Origin: Bacteroidales bacterium
Lineage (GTDB): Bacteria; Bacteroidota; Bacteroidia; Bacteroidales; UBA932
Reading direction: 5' to 3'
Assembly: GCA_017631435.1 (NCBI GenBank)
Contig: JAGBTG010000031.1
Coordinates: forward strand, 1-64,000
DNA length: 64,000 bases
Made by a program: the position numbers and the translations under genes. The notes under the pieces were generated by a model, which did no database searches, was not told where the DNA came from, and was given only the letters and a program-made list of their open reading frames with translations. Shown one piece after another: positions 8,324-17,270 of this stretch; the first letter of the stretch is position 1; each line of letters begins with the position of its first letter.

Positions 8324-8825
8324 TTGATGGGATAAGGAGCCTGATGGCTTCTTTTCCTCTTTTAAGGTATGTCTTTACGGTGTTTTCTGATATGCCGAGT
8401 TCGTCGGCAACCTCCTTTATCTTCATTTTCTCTATATACACCATAACAAAGATGTCCTTGCATCTGCCGCCAAGTTCTCCAATTTTCCTGTATGCGGTTT
8501 CAACCTTGCGGAAGTATTCCATTGCCTCTTCAAAGGTCTGGTCGCTGCTTCTTCTGGGTGGAATTTCTTCCAGGCTTACCTGTTTGCCGGCAGTGCGGGC
8601 ATTGGATTTGAGCCAGTTGAGGGAGAGGTTCTTTACCGAGATGAAAAGATAGGCGGTGTGGTTGGTTACTGAATCCCTGTTTTCCCACAATTTAATGAAA
8701 CATTCCTGCACTATGTCCTTGGCCTGCTGGTACGGGACCCCAAGGCCTGTGGCGTATATGACCAGGTTGTTGAACCGGAGGTCATACAGTGCCCTGAAAT
8801 CTGAGATTGTGTTCAAACGGTACAT
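8292..8825 (-). CDS. ECF-type RNA polymerase sigma factor
   Basis: A 177-residue sigma-70 family factor of the ECF group. Region 2 includes QQAKDIVQECFIKLWENRD (about 34-52). Region 4 is the helix-turn-helix KIKEVADELGISENTVKTYL (about 136-155). The Leu-rich tail is common in Bacteroidota ECF factors. It is divergent from the FecR-like gene at 8937, only 111 bp away. In this phylum the sigma gene is usually co-directional with its FecR and SusC genes, so this inverted order is unusual. It probably controls the uptake operon at 8937-21196 after a signal from its receptor. A TATATTTG -7 box lies at 8852-8845. Confidence 0.93.
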   Translation of the reverse strand: MYRLNTISDFRALYDLRFNNLVIYATGLGVPYQQAKDIVQECFIKLWENRDSVTNHTAYLFISVKNLSLNWLKSNARTAGKQVSLEEIPPRRSSDQTFEEAMEYFRKVETAYRKIGELGGRCKDIFVMVYIEKMKIKEVADELGISENTVKTYLKRGKEAIRLLIPSIVVLLYLLLL

Positions 8826-8844
8826 GTGCGGGTAATTTTGACGG

Positions 8845-8852
8845 CAAATATA
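8845..8852 (-). promoter_or_regulatory. -7 element of the ECF sigma gene
   Basis: TATATTTG on the minus strand, a full match to TAnnTTTG, 20 bp before the sigma-factor ATG. No TTTG -33 box at standard spacing was seen. Confidence 0.45.
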
Positions 8853-8936
8853 GAGAAATTTCTAAATTCAGTGCCGTATGGGTGTCACCCGTTTTTTGAA
8901 ATAGTTGTCTTTTAAATGTAAGTAGAATGGTTTTTT

Positions 8937-9995
8937 ATGGAAAATAAGGATTTTGATACAGATTTTGATCATGCTTTCATCAAGGATATGGCCACATTGG
9001 GGCTGCTTGAGGAGGAGCATGAGAAGTGTTATGAAGAGATCGTTTCCAGGATAGCACGCAGGCGGAGGAGGAGGGGTATCCTGAAGTTCTCGGCATCTTG
9101 TGCTGCAGTGGCCATTATGGCTGCAGTGACAATTTTTTTATTTGATAAGGATGTGGCTGATGGGGCAACGGAGATTGAAGAACCCGTGCTTATCACTTCG
9201 GAGGGTGAGGTAGTGGCTTTGGGCAGCGGAAACGGCTATACGCTGGAGTATCCTGTTGCAGAGGCTGTTGTAGCCAAGCCTGCCGATGTTGAGGCGGAAG
9301 AGACAGTGCCTGATTTTGAAGAGCAGGAGCCTGTGCAGCAAAGTGTAAAGAGGAATACCGTGGTAATACCGCAAGGCTTTACCTATAATATAAAGTTTGA
9401 TGACGGTACTGAGGCGTTTCTCAATTCCGGAAGTTATATAGAGTATCCGCAGACCTTTGCAAACAAGGAGACCAGGACTGTTTCGCTTACCGGTGAGGGA
9501 TACTTCAAGGTTGCCGGTTCCCCAAAACCTTTTGTAGTAGATGCAGCCGGTGTGAAGGTGCAGGTTTATGGAACAGAGTTCAATATAAATACCAATAATG
9601 GTAAAGTTGTGGAGACTTTGCTTGTGGAGGGGTCTGTAGGGGTGAAGGCTGACGGATGCCCGGATGATGTGATGCTTGTCCCTAACCAGATGCATGTGTA
9701 TGATTTGGGGCTGGGAACCTCAGAGGTGAAGACAGTAGATCCGCAGGATTACCTGGGATGGATGAGAGGGGATTTCACATGCAGTAACCAGCCGCTGGGC
9801 CATTTGCTGGAGGAACTTGAATCCCATTATGGAATTTCCATAGAGGCAGATGCAGCCGTGAAGGAAAAGATGATTGCCATAAATCTGAGCAGAAAGTTGG
9901 GATTCAGACAGATAATGGAGATTCTGGAGGCGGCGTTCGGAGTTGATTTCCAAAGAACTGAAACGGGACACTATGTGTGCAAGAACAATTTATAA
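8937..9995 (+). CDS. FecR-family anti-sigma factor
   Basis: A 352-residue inner-membrane anti-sigma factor. It has a cytoplasmic N-terminal part ending in an Arg-rich stretch (RRRRRRG), one membrane segment at about residues 51-68, and a periplasmic FecR domain. That domain starts near VVIPQGFTYNIKFDDGTEAF, includes SLTGEGYFKVA and FVVDAAGVKVQVYGTEFNIN, and is followed by a C-terminal domain with DYLGWMRGDF and a secretin/STN-like ending. It should hold the divergent ECF sigma until the TonB-dependent receptor encoded next signals substrate binding. It heads the seven-gene operon and ends 17 bp before the SusC start. Confidence 0.95.
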   Translation: MENKDFDTDFDHAFIKDMATLGLLEEEHEKCYEEIVSRIARRRRRRGILKFSASCAAVAIMAAVTIFLFDKDVADGATEIEEPVLITSEGEVVALGSGNGYTLEYPVAEAVVAKPADVEAEETVPDFEEQEPVQQSVKRNTVVIPQGFTYNIKFDDGTEAFLNSGSYIEYPQTFANKETRTVSLTGEGYFKVAGSPKPFVVDAAGVKVQVYGTEFNINTNNGKVVETLLVEGSVGVKADGCPDDVMLVPNQMHVYDLGLGTSEVKTVDPQDYLGWMRGDFTCSNQPLGHLLEELESHYGISIEADAAVKEKMIAINLSRKLGFRQIMEILEAAFGVDFQRTETGHYVCKNNL

Positions 9996-10012
9996 ACCAA
10001 AAAATATATCCT

Positions 10013-13000
10013 ATGAAAAAAACTGAAAAGAGAACCGGTTTATCTGGCAGGATATTTATGATGGCAGTACTGTTTGGTATATGTGCATCATTTTTACCTG
10101 TAAACCGGTTGGTTGCAAAAGAGTCAACCCGTCTGGAAGTGGTTATAGACACTCATAAGGTGACTCTTAAATTTAAAGAAAAACCAGCCAAGGATGTACT
10201 GGATGCCATTAAGGAGCAGACAGGAATAGGTTTTGCCATTACATCCGAGGTGGTGAATGCTTTGGGCAAGGTTTCAATTGATGTGGCGGATGTTACAGCG
10301 GCTGAAGCATTGGACAAGCTTTTTGGAAACACTGATTACCAGTGGTCAACAGTGAACAACCAGATTGTGGTAACCCGCAGGGCTCCTCAGAGTGGCAAGG
10401 TGAAGGTTCAGGGAACTGTGGTAGACAACCATGGCGAGCCGGTGCCGGGAGCATCTGTGGTTGCAGTAGGCACATCAAAGGTTGCCATTGCAGACATTGA
10501 CGGAAACTTTGTACTGGAGATGCCCAAGGCCGGCCAGATAGAGGTAACCTTTATGGGTTACAAGCCTTATACAAAGGAGATATTGAGAAACCAGACCAAC
10601 TTTGAGGTTGTACTGGAGACAGACAATATGCTTGAGGCAGTAGTTGTTACAGGTATCTTCAGCAAGAGCAGGGAGTCATTTACCGGAGCGGTAAGTGTAG
10701 TTTCAGAGGATGCATTGAAGATGGTAGGCAACAAGAACCTCCTTTCTTCTGTAGGTAACATAGATCCATCATTCAACATGTTGGTGAACAATGAGTTCGG
10801 TTCAGACCCCAACCGTCTTCCCGACATCTCCATCCGTGGTACAGCAAACCTTCCTACCTTGGAGAACCTTCAGGATGAGAGCGGTGCAAGTCTGAATACC
10901 CCTCTTATAATTATGGACGGATTTGAGATTGACCTTCAGCGCATGATGGACCTCAACAGTGATGAGGTGGCATCAATTACTATTCTGAAGGATGGTACTG
11001 CTACTGCAATCTACGGTTCAAGAGGAGCCAATGGTGTTGTAGTAATTACCTCTAAGGAGCCTGAGGCCGGCAAACTCAAGATTACGTACAACGGAAGTTT
11101 GAACATTGAGTCTCCTGATTTGAGCGACTACAACCTTCTTGGTGCAAGGGAAAAACTTGAGCTGGAGAATCAGTTGGGCTATTATGAGAGTACCAACCTC
11201 AATATGGACCTGAAACTCAAGCAGAAGTATGCATCCCGCCTTGCCGATGTGGAGCGCGGTGTAAATACCGACTGGTTGTCAAAACCTTTGCGTACAGGAG
11301 TAGGACAGCGTCATGGCGTAAGACTTGAGGGTGGAGACAAGACATTCCGCTATTCAGGATCACTTCAGTACAACAACGTGCAGGGTGTTATGAAGAAATC
11401 TGAAAGAAGCAGCATCAATGCGGGTGTGAACCTTGCTTATTACCATAAGAAGGTGATTTTCCGCAACGATTTGTCAATCAGTACAACAGAGTCTGTAGAT
11501 TCTCCTTATGGCTCGTTCTCAGACTATACCATACTTAACTCATACTGGAAACCGTATGACGATAACGGAGAACTTATAAAGATGTTTGATGATGATATTG
11601 AGTTCTACGGAGGTTTCAGCAGGCTTCCAAGCAACCCGCTTTATAATGCTACGCTGAATACAAGATCTTCAAACAGTTATACCCAGATTACAAACAACTT
11701 CTCTATTGAGTGGAAACCTTTTGACGGATTCATCACACGCGGTAGGGCTACAGTGACTAGCAAGACTTCCGAGTCTGATTATTACAAGCCTGCTACCCAT
11801 ACGGATTTTGAGGATGATATCTATAAAACTTCTGACGGAATCTTCAGAAAGGGAAGTTACGATTACAGCACAGGAAAGTCGTTCGATTACGAACTTGCGT
11901 TGACTATGAGTTATTCCAAGATATTTGCAGACCGCCACTGGCTATATGCAGGTGTGAATATGGACATGGATTCCCGTACATCAAGAACCTACTATTTCGG
12001 AGTTGAGGGTTTCTTGGAGGAGTCACTTGATTTCTTGGGTTCTGCTTTGCAGTACAAACAGGGTGGTGTTCCGTCGGGAAGCGAGGCAACTACACGCCGT
12101 GTGGGTGTTGTAGGTAACGTGAACTACTCTTATGACAACAAATATTATGTGGATTTTGCATATAGGGTAGACGGTTCTTCACAGTTCGGTACCGACAAGA
12201 GATTTGCTCCTTTCTACTCTGCAGGTCTTGGATGGAATGTTGACAGGGAGGAGTTTATGGAGAATGTCAAATTCATTGACAGACTTAAGTTGAGGGCATC
12301 TTTCGGTCAGGCTGGTTCGCAGAAGTTCAGCGCTTACCAGGCAAAGGCAACTTACAACTATTACCTGGATGACAGGTATTACCAGTGGATTGGCGCTTAT
12401 CAGAAAGCACTTGAGAATCCGAATCTGGAGTGGCAGAAGACCGACAAGTACAATGCAGGTGTGGAGATTGAGATGTTCAGGAACCGTTTGAACCTGATGT
12501 TTGACGTGTATATGGAAAAAACTTCAAACCTTCTTTCTTCTATGGACCTTCCTTTGTCCAACGGTTTCACCTCGTATGTTGCAAACGTAGGAAAGAAAGA
12601 GGACAAGGGTTTTGAGCTTAAAGCTACTGCGTTCCTTGTGCGCAACGCAGAGAAAAGGCTTATGTGGTCTGTAACCGGAACTATGGTTCACAATAAGGAC
12701 AGGATCATTGAGCTTTCTCCGGCATTGGTTGAGATGTACAACAAGCTTTTGAGCGAGGGCGGCACTCTTCCTAACAACATCTTGAGAGAGGGTGAGTCAC
12801 AGAATACAATTTATGCCGTGCGTTCTTTGGGTATTGATCCAAGTACCGGTAATGAGCTGTTCCTTAAGAAGAATGGTGAGGTTACATATACTTGGGATGC
12901 CAATGACCGTGTTGCATGCGGTTTGAGCCAGCCAAAATTCCGTGGAAACTTGAGTTCCATGTTCCGTTGGAAAGACCTTTCATTGAATGTGACTTTTGCT

Positions 13001-13387
13001 TACCGTCTTGGCGGACAGCTTTACAACTCAACCCTTGTAAGCAAGGTTGAGGGAGCCGACATGAGATACAATGTGGATGAGAGGGTTTATACCGGCAGAT
13101 GGCAGAACCCTGGAGACAAGGCTGCATTCAAGTCCCTATACAATGAGAGCAGCACCTACTCTACATCAAGATTTGTGCAGGATGAGAGTACATTGAGTCT
13201 GCAGAATATCTATTTGAGCTATACTTTCCAGAACAACAGATGGCTCAAGAACAAACTTGGTGTACAGAATATGACTGTTGGTGCAAATATGAGCGACCTG
13301 TTCTATCTATCTACAGTAAAACAGGAAAGAGGTCTTTCATATCCGTACGCCAGAAGGGTTTCATTTACTTTGGGAATGCAGTTTTAA
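10013..13387 (+). CDS. SusC/RagA-type TonB-dependent receptor with STN signalling domain
   Basis: About 1124 residues from the ATG at 10013, chosen because a signal peptide follows it (MKKTEKRTGLSGRIFMMAVL); the frame is open to 9977. Order: signal peptide; STN domain (about 45-110, with FKEKPAKDVLDAIKEQTGI), used to talk to FecR; a carboxypeptidase-regulatory-like beta-sandwich (VQGTVVDNHGEPVPGASVV); a TonB plug with the SusC hallmark IYGSRGANGVVVITSK; then the outer-membrane barrel ending in TLGMQF. It forms the transport channel under the SusD lid. STN plus adjacent FecR and ECF sigma indicates trans-envelope substrate sensing. The peptidase at the end of the operon suggests peptides or glycopeptides as cargo. 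Confidence 0.96.
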   Translation: MKKTEKRTGLSGRIFMMAVLFGICASFLPVNRLVAKESTRLEVVIDTHKVTLKFKEKPAKDVLDAIKEQTGIGFAITSEVVNALGKVSIDVADVTAAEALDKLFGNTDYQWSTVNNQIVVTRRAPQSGKVKVQGTVVDNHGEPVPGASVVAVGTSKVAIADIDGNFVLEMPKAGQIEVTFMGYKPYTKEILRNQTNFEVVLETDNMLEAVVVTGIFSKSRESFTGAVSVVSEDALKMVGNKNLLSSVGNIDPSFNMLVNNEFGSDPNRLPDISIRGTANLPTLENLQDESGASLNTPLIIMDGFEIDLQRMMDLNSDEVASITILKDGTATAIYGSRGANGVVVITSKEPEAGKLKITYNGSLNIESPDLSDYNLLGAREKLELENQLGYYESTNLNMDLKLKQKYASRLADVERGVNTDWLSKPLRTGVGQRHGVRLEGGDKTFRYSGSLQYNNVQGVMKKSERSSINAGVNLAYYHKKVIFRNDLSISTTESVDSPYGSFSDYTILNSYWKPYDDNGELIKMFDDDIEFYGGFSRLPSNPLYNATLNTRSSNSYTQITNNFSIEWKPFDGFITRGRATVTSKTSESDYYKPATHTDFEDDIYKTSDGIFRKGSYDYSTGKSFDYELALTMSYSKIFADRHWLYAGVNMDMDSRTSRTYYFGVEGFLEESLDFLGSALQYKQGGVPSGSEATTRRVGVVGNVNYSYDNKYYVDFAYRVDGSSQFGTDKRFAPFYSAGLGWNVDREEFMENVKFIDRLKLRASFGQAGSQKFSAYQAKATYNYYLDDRYYQWIGAYQKALENPNLEWQKTDKYNAGVEIEMFRNRLNLMFDVYMEKTSNLLSSMDLPLSNGFTSYVANVGKKEDKGFELKATAFLVRNAEKRLMWSVTGTMVHNKDRIIELSPALVEMYNKLLSEGGTLPNNILREGESQNTIYAVRSLGIDPSTGNELFLKKNGEVTYTWDANDRVACGLSQPKFRGNLSSMFRWKDLSLNVTFAYRLGGQLYNSTLVSKVEGADMRYNVDERVYTGRWQNPGDKAAFKSLYNESSTYSTSRFVQDESTLSLQNIYLSYTFQNNRWLKNKLGVQNMTVGANMSDLFYLSTVKQERGLSYPYARRVSFTLGMQF

Positions 13388-13405
13388 CAAGAAATAAAAT
13401 AGGTT

Positions 13406-14821
13406 ATGAAGAGAATAATATATATGATAGCATTGTTGGGTGCAATTTTCTCAACAACTGCATGCAGCGACTGGCTGGATGTTTCTCCTGAGACCGAGAA
13501 GAAGAAGGAGGAGATGTTCAGCAAGGAGACTGGTTACAGAAGCGCCCTTATAGGTGCATATATCCGCCTGAAGTCCACATCATTGTATGGTGGGGAGATG
13601 ACTCATGGTACTGTTGAGATGCTTGCACAGCACTGGAACAATACCTCAAAAGGTTCAAAGGAGTACTTGTTGAGTCTGTTTGATTACAGGAACTCAACTG
13701 TAGAGTCTTCGTTCAGCGCAATATACAACAACCTGTATAAGGTAATTGCAGATGTGAATGCCGTGTTGGAGGATATTGATGCCAACAAGGATATTTTTAA
13801 GGAGAACAATTATGAGCTTATCAAGGCTGAGGCTTTGGCATTGAGGGCTTACTGTCACTTTGATATTTTGCGTCTGTTTGGCCCTATGCCTTCAAATGTG
13901 CCTGCTGATGCCATTCTTCCTTATGTGAAAGTGGTGTCAACAGCCCCTAATTCAAAGATTACCTACAGGGAGTTTACTGATAATCTTCTTGCAGACTTGA
14001 CTATGGCCGAGTCTCTTATGGAAGAGAGGGATCCGATCTGCAGCCGTTCAATATCAGACCTCAACAGCATTTCGTCTGCAGAAGACAATTTCTGGGGTTA
14101 CAGGCAGATGAGGATGAACTACTACGCTGTATGTGCAACTTTGGCGCGTGTGCAGCTGTGGATGGGAAACAAGGCTGAGGCTTTGAAATATGCAAGGAAA
14201 GTAATTGATGCCAAGGATAATACCGGTGCAAAAATGTACAGGTTGGGCAACAGTGATGACTGTGCACGTCTTGATTACACCTTGTCTTGCGAGCATATTC
14301 TTAACATAAATGTGCAGGATCTTGCAACCACATCATTGGGTACTGCAAGAGGCTATGAGAAGACAAAATCGCTTCTTACATCAAAACTTTACGGCAGCGG
14401 TTCTACTGATATCCGTCTTACTTACATGTGGGATTATGTATATGATTCATACAACTGGACATACAACAACTATTTCAAGAAGTATCTTCAGTCAGACAAC
14501 ATGCCTGCAATGGCAAAGGGAAGCATTCCGCTTGTAAGGCTTTATGAGATGTACCTGATTGCCATGGAGTGCGGTACGCTTGCTGAGGCCAATGCATTAT
14601 ATGCTCAGATGTGTGCTGCCCGCGATATTCCGGAGACAGCAATTGATGATATGAATGCTCTCAAGAACCTTCTTGTACTTGAGTACAACAAGGAGTTCTA
14701 TGGAGAGGGCCAGATGTTCTACGCATATAAACGTATGGGCATTGAGGATATTTTCTACGCATTGGAGAAAGGTTCTGTAGGGGCATATGTGATTCCTTTG
14801 CCTAAGGGAGAGACCATTTGA
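13406..14821 (+). CDS. SusD/RagB-family surface lipoprotein
   Basis: A 471-residue lipoprotein (MKRIIYMIALLGAIFSTTAC, lipobox Cys20) with SusD-like features: SDWLDVSPE after the cysteine, the N-terminal region with GYRSALIGAYIRL, TPR-like helices (EALALRAYCHFDILRLFGP, about 145-163) and the C-terminal RLYEMYLIAMEC and YNKEFYGEGQMFYAYKR segments. It caps the SusC channel on the cell surface and captures substrate. It lies 18 bp after SusC. Its stop (14819-14821) is followed within 30 bp by the DUF4843-type gene. Confidence 0.95.
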   Translation: MKRIIYMIALLGAIFSTTACSDWLDVSPETEKKKEEMFSKETGYRSALIGAYIRLKSTSLYGGEMTHGTVEMLAQHWNNTSKGSKEYLLSLFDYRNSTVESSFSAIYNNLYKVIADVNAVLEDIDANKDIFKENNYELIKAEALALRAYCHFDILRLFGPMPSNVPADAILPYVKVVSTAPNSKITYREFTDNLLADLTMAESLMEERDPICSRSISDLNSISSAEDNFWGYRQMRMNYYAVCATLARVQLWMGNKAEALKYARKVIDAKDNTGAKMYRLGNSDDCARLDYTLSCEHILNINVQDLATTSLGTARGYEKTKSLLTSKLYGSGSTDIRLTYMWDYVYDSYNWTYNNYFKKYLQSDNMPAMAKGSIPLVRLYEMYLIAMECGTLAEANALYAQMCAARDIPETAIDDMNALKNLLVLEYNKEFYGEGQMFYAYKRMGIEDIFYALEKGSVGAYVIPLPKGETI

Positions 14822-14850
14822 TTGTTGAACAGATAAAGATTATGGACTAT

Positions 14851-15714
14851 ATGAAAAAATTATTGATATTGTTGGGCTGCTGTATGTTTGCTGCGGGTTG
14901 TCAGGAGGATGTTCTGATGACTTATGAGGATGATGCACGCGTACAGTTCACTTCCGGAGTGGAAGATTTGCCTTATTCGTTTATATGGTTGGACAAGAGC
15001 CAGACCGAGGCTGTTGTAAAGTTGCCTCTAAGGGTGATTGGCGGACCTGCAGATGCAGACCGCATATTGAGAGTGTCCCAGGTAAGCGAGAGTACAGTTG
15101 AATATACTTACGACAATAAAGGGTATGTGATTGACTCTACAGTTACCCCTATCCCAAATCCTGCAAAGGCAGGTGTGCATTATGTTCCTTTCACTGATGC
15201 CAGGGCACAGGAACTCCTTAAAGTAAAGGCCGGTGCCGTGCAGGACTCTTTGGCAATCATACTTAAGCGTGATGCCTCATTGCAGCAGGATAAAGTACGT
15301 CTGAGGATTCAGTTGGAGGTTTCTGATGATTTCCAGTTGGGTGAGAGCAAATATCTTGCAAGGACCATTGTGTTCTCGGATATGCTTGAGCAGCCGTCGG
15401 GATGGTACTATAAGAACTATTACACTTATACTACTGCCTATTCGTATTTGGGCAATTACAGTGTTCCAAAGCATGAACTGATGATAAAGGTGCTCAAAAA
15501 GTTCCAGGGTGAGGATGCAAGGGTTGATGATGCATGGATCAACAAGGGCAATTCAGATCCTACAATCTTTGTTTATTGGAGAAGCAAGTTTGTAGAGGAA
15601 CTTGAGGCGTTCAACAATGATCCTGCAAATATTGCATCGGGTGCGGCTCCATTGAGGGAAGATCCGGCCAATCCTAACAGTGCATTGGTTTCATTCCCTT
15701 CAAAAGTTATGTAA
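14851..15714 (+). CDS. DUF4843-type lipoprotein of the SusCD locus
   Basis: About 287 residues. The ATG at 14851 is preferred since a good lipoprotein signal follows (KKLLILLGCCMFAAGC, Cys17 of this start); the frame is open back to a TTG at 14818. After the Cys come acidic residues (QEDVLMTYEDDARVQF), usual for Bacteroidota surface lipoproteins. Position and general features fit DUF4843 proteins, which lie between SusD and PKD-like lipoproteins in related loci; the exact function is unknown. It is likely a surface substrate-binding partner. Assignment is from memory of locus order and sequence style, not from a database search. Confidence 0.7.
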   Translation: MKKLLILLGCCMFAAGCQEDVLMTYEDDARVQFTSGVEDLPYSFIWLDKSQTEAVVKLPLRVIGGPADADRILRVSQVSESTVEYTYDNKGYVIDSTVTPIPNPAKAGVHYVPFTDARAQELLKVKAGAVQDSLAIILKRDASLQQDKVRLRIQLEVSDDFQLGESKYLARTIVFSDMLEQPSGWYYKNYYTYTTAYSYLGNYSVPKHELMIKVLKKFQGEDARVDDAWINKGNSDPTIFVYWRSKFVEELEAFNNDPANIASGAAPLREDPANPNSALVSFPSKVM

Positions 15715-15743
15715 TGATGTCTAACTAGAAAACTGAAATTGTT

Positions 15744-17267
15744 ATGAGATATTTATATTTCACTTTGCTCCTGTTGGGTGCCGGACTGTTTTCATCATGT
15801 ATTGACAGCGATGATGATTTGTTTGGTGAGAAACTGGAGGTGACCGTGGGAAATATTGAGAAGAACATCCGTGTGAACATTGGAGATGTGCTTCAGCTTA
15901 ACCCTACCATTTCCCCTGATGACAGGGAGTATGACTGCTTCTGGGGTGTTGCAAACAGGAACAACACATATTCTGTAATTGATACCATCTCGTTTGAGCG
16001 CAATTTGAATTATACGGTAACACTGAATACCGGCAACTATACATTGCGTTTCTGTGCCAAGGACAAGGAGACCGGTGTGTTTTCGTATACTGAGTACAAC
16101 CTTTCCGTTGAGACAGATATGTCTACAGGATGGTGGGTGTTGAAACAGGGTGCCAACGGTACTGATGTTGACCTTTTCACCCCTGAGAAAGCTATCCGTG
16201 ATGTTGTGTATTCACGCAACGGTGTGGCATTGCAGGGCAAACCTGTTGATTTGGCCTATACTCCAAACTATTTTGTCTTTGATCCGAAAACCGATACTGA
16301 CGTGAACCACAATATTGTTGTTCTTACAAGTGAGAGCGACATCATGTTTGTGGACTATTTCACAGGCAAGGTATTGAAGACATATGATGAGCTGTTTATG
16401 GAGGCTCCGGCAAACCGTTCCGTTCAGGGTGTATTCAAGGGCGCTTCTGATGTACACCTTATAGCAGACGGAAAACTGTACACTATGCCAATTTCAAGGT
16501 ATACCCCTCATTACAGACAGTTCATCATCCAGCATACCGGTGATTACAAACTTTCAAAATACAGGGTGGCATCGGGCTGGAGCAATCCAATGTTGTTTGA
16601 TGAGGCAAGCAGCTCATTCTGTATTGCCGACCGTGGTGCATCAGATCTGATCTATGGACTTGAGACAGCTTCTCCTGCCCACAGGAATCTCAATATGGAC
16701 CTTCTTTATATGGGTGGAAGAACTACCAGCTCCAGCGGTGGTGAGAACGGTTATGCATTGTTGAAGGAGAAGGGTGCGGATGAGTACCATCTGGCCTATA
16801 TAGATGCGACACGTTCCTCTTATGACCTTACCTCTTCTTCTCCTGATTACCATTGCGTGGTTCTTGAGAGCAAGACTTTGCCAAATTCTTTGGGATTGCT
16901 TTCTGCTGATGTGAGAGCATTGAGCCAGGATAACAATATCATGTATTTTGCAAAGGAGAACAAGGTGTATTTGTGCAACCTTGAAACACTTGAGGAGAGG
17001 GAACAGACTGCCGGCTATGGTGCAGGAGAGACTGTGACATATATGGAGTACGCAAAATTCATGCAGCCGTACAACGACCAGAGCAAGTGGTTCGGTTACC
17101 TTATGATAGGTACCGTCAGCGGTGACAGTTACAAACTGTATATGCATCCTGTACAGGGTGGCAACATCCAGCCTGCAGTTCAGGTGCTTGAGGGTAAAGG
17201 TGAGGTGAAGAGGGCAATCTACATTGCCAACCTGTCGGGAACAATTTATCCATCTGTTTATTTGTAG
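15744..17267 (+). CDS. PKD-like family surface lipoprotein
   Basis: A 507-residue lipoprotein (MRYLYFTLLLLGAGLFSSC, Cys19, then IDSDDD). The part after the signal (VGNIEKNIRVNIGDVLQLNP through YTVTLNTGNYTLRFCAKDKETG) looks like an immunoglobulin/PKD-type beta sandwich. The remainder (about 130-507) has repeated beta-strand segments that could form a propeller. In related Bacteroidota loci a PKD-like lipoprotein follows DUF4843 and precedes a TlpA-like protein, as here. The role is probably surface binding of the transported polymer. The next gene starts 3 bp after its stop. Confidence 0.7.
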   Translation: MRYLYFTLLLLGAGLFSSCIDSDDDLFGEKLEVTVGNIEKNIRVNIGDVLQLNPTISPDDREYDCFWGVANRNNTYSVIDTISFERNLNYTVTLNTGNYTLRFCAKDKETGVFSYTEYNLSVETDMSTGWWVLKQGANGTDVDLFTPEKAIRDVVYSRNGVALQGKPVDLAYTPNYFVFDPKTDTDVNHNIVVLTSESDIMFVDYFTGKVLKTYDELFMEAPANRSVQGVFKGASDVHLIADGKLYTMPISRYTPHYRQFIIQHTGDYKLSKYRVASGWSNPMLFDEASSSFCIADRGASDLIYGLETASPAHRNLNMDLLYMGGRTTSSSGGENGYALLKEKGADEYHLAYIDATRSSYDLTSSSPDYHCVVLESKTLPNSLGLLSADVRALSQDNNIMYFAKENKVYLCNLETLEEREQTAGYGAGETVTYMEYAKFMQPYNDQSKWFGYLMIGTVSGDSYKLYMHPVQGGNIQPAVQVLEGKGEVKRAIYIANLSGTIYPSVYL

Positions 17268-17270
17268 AAA

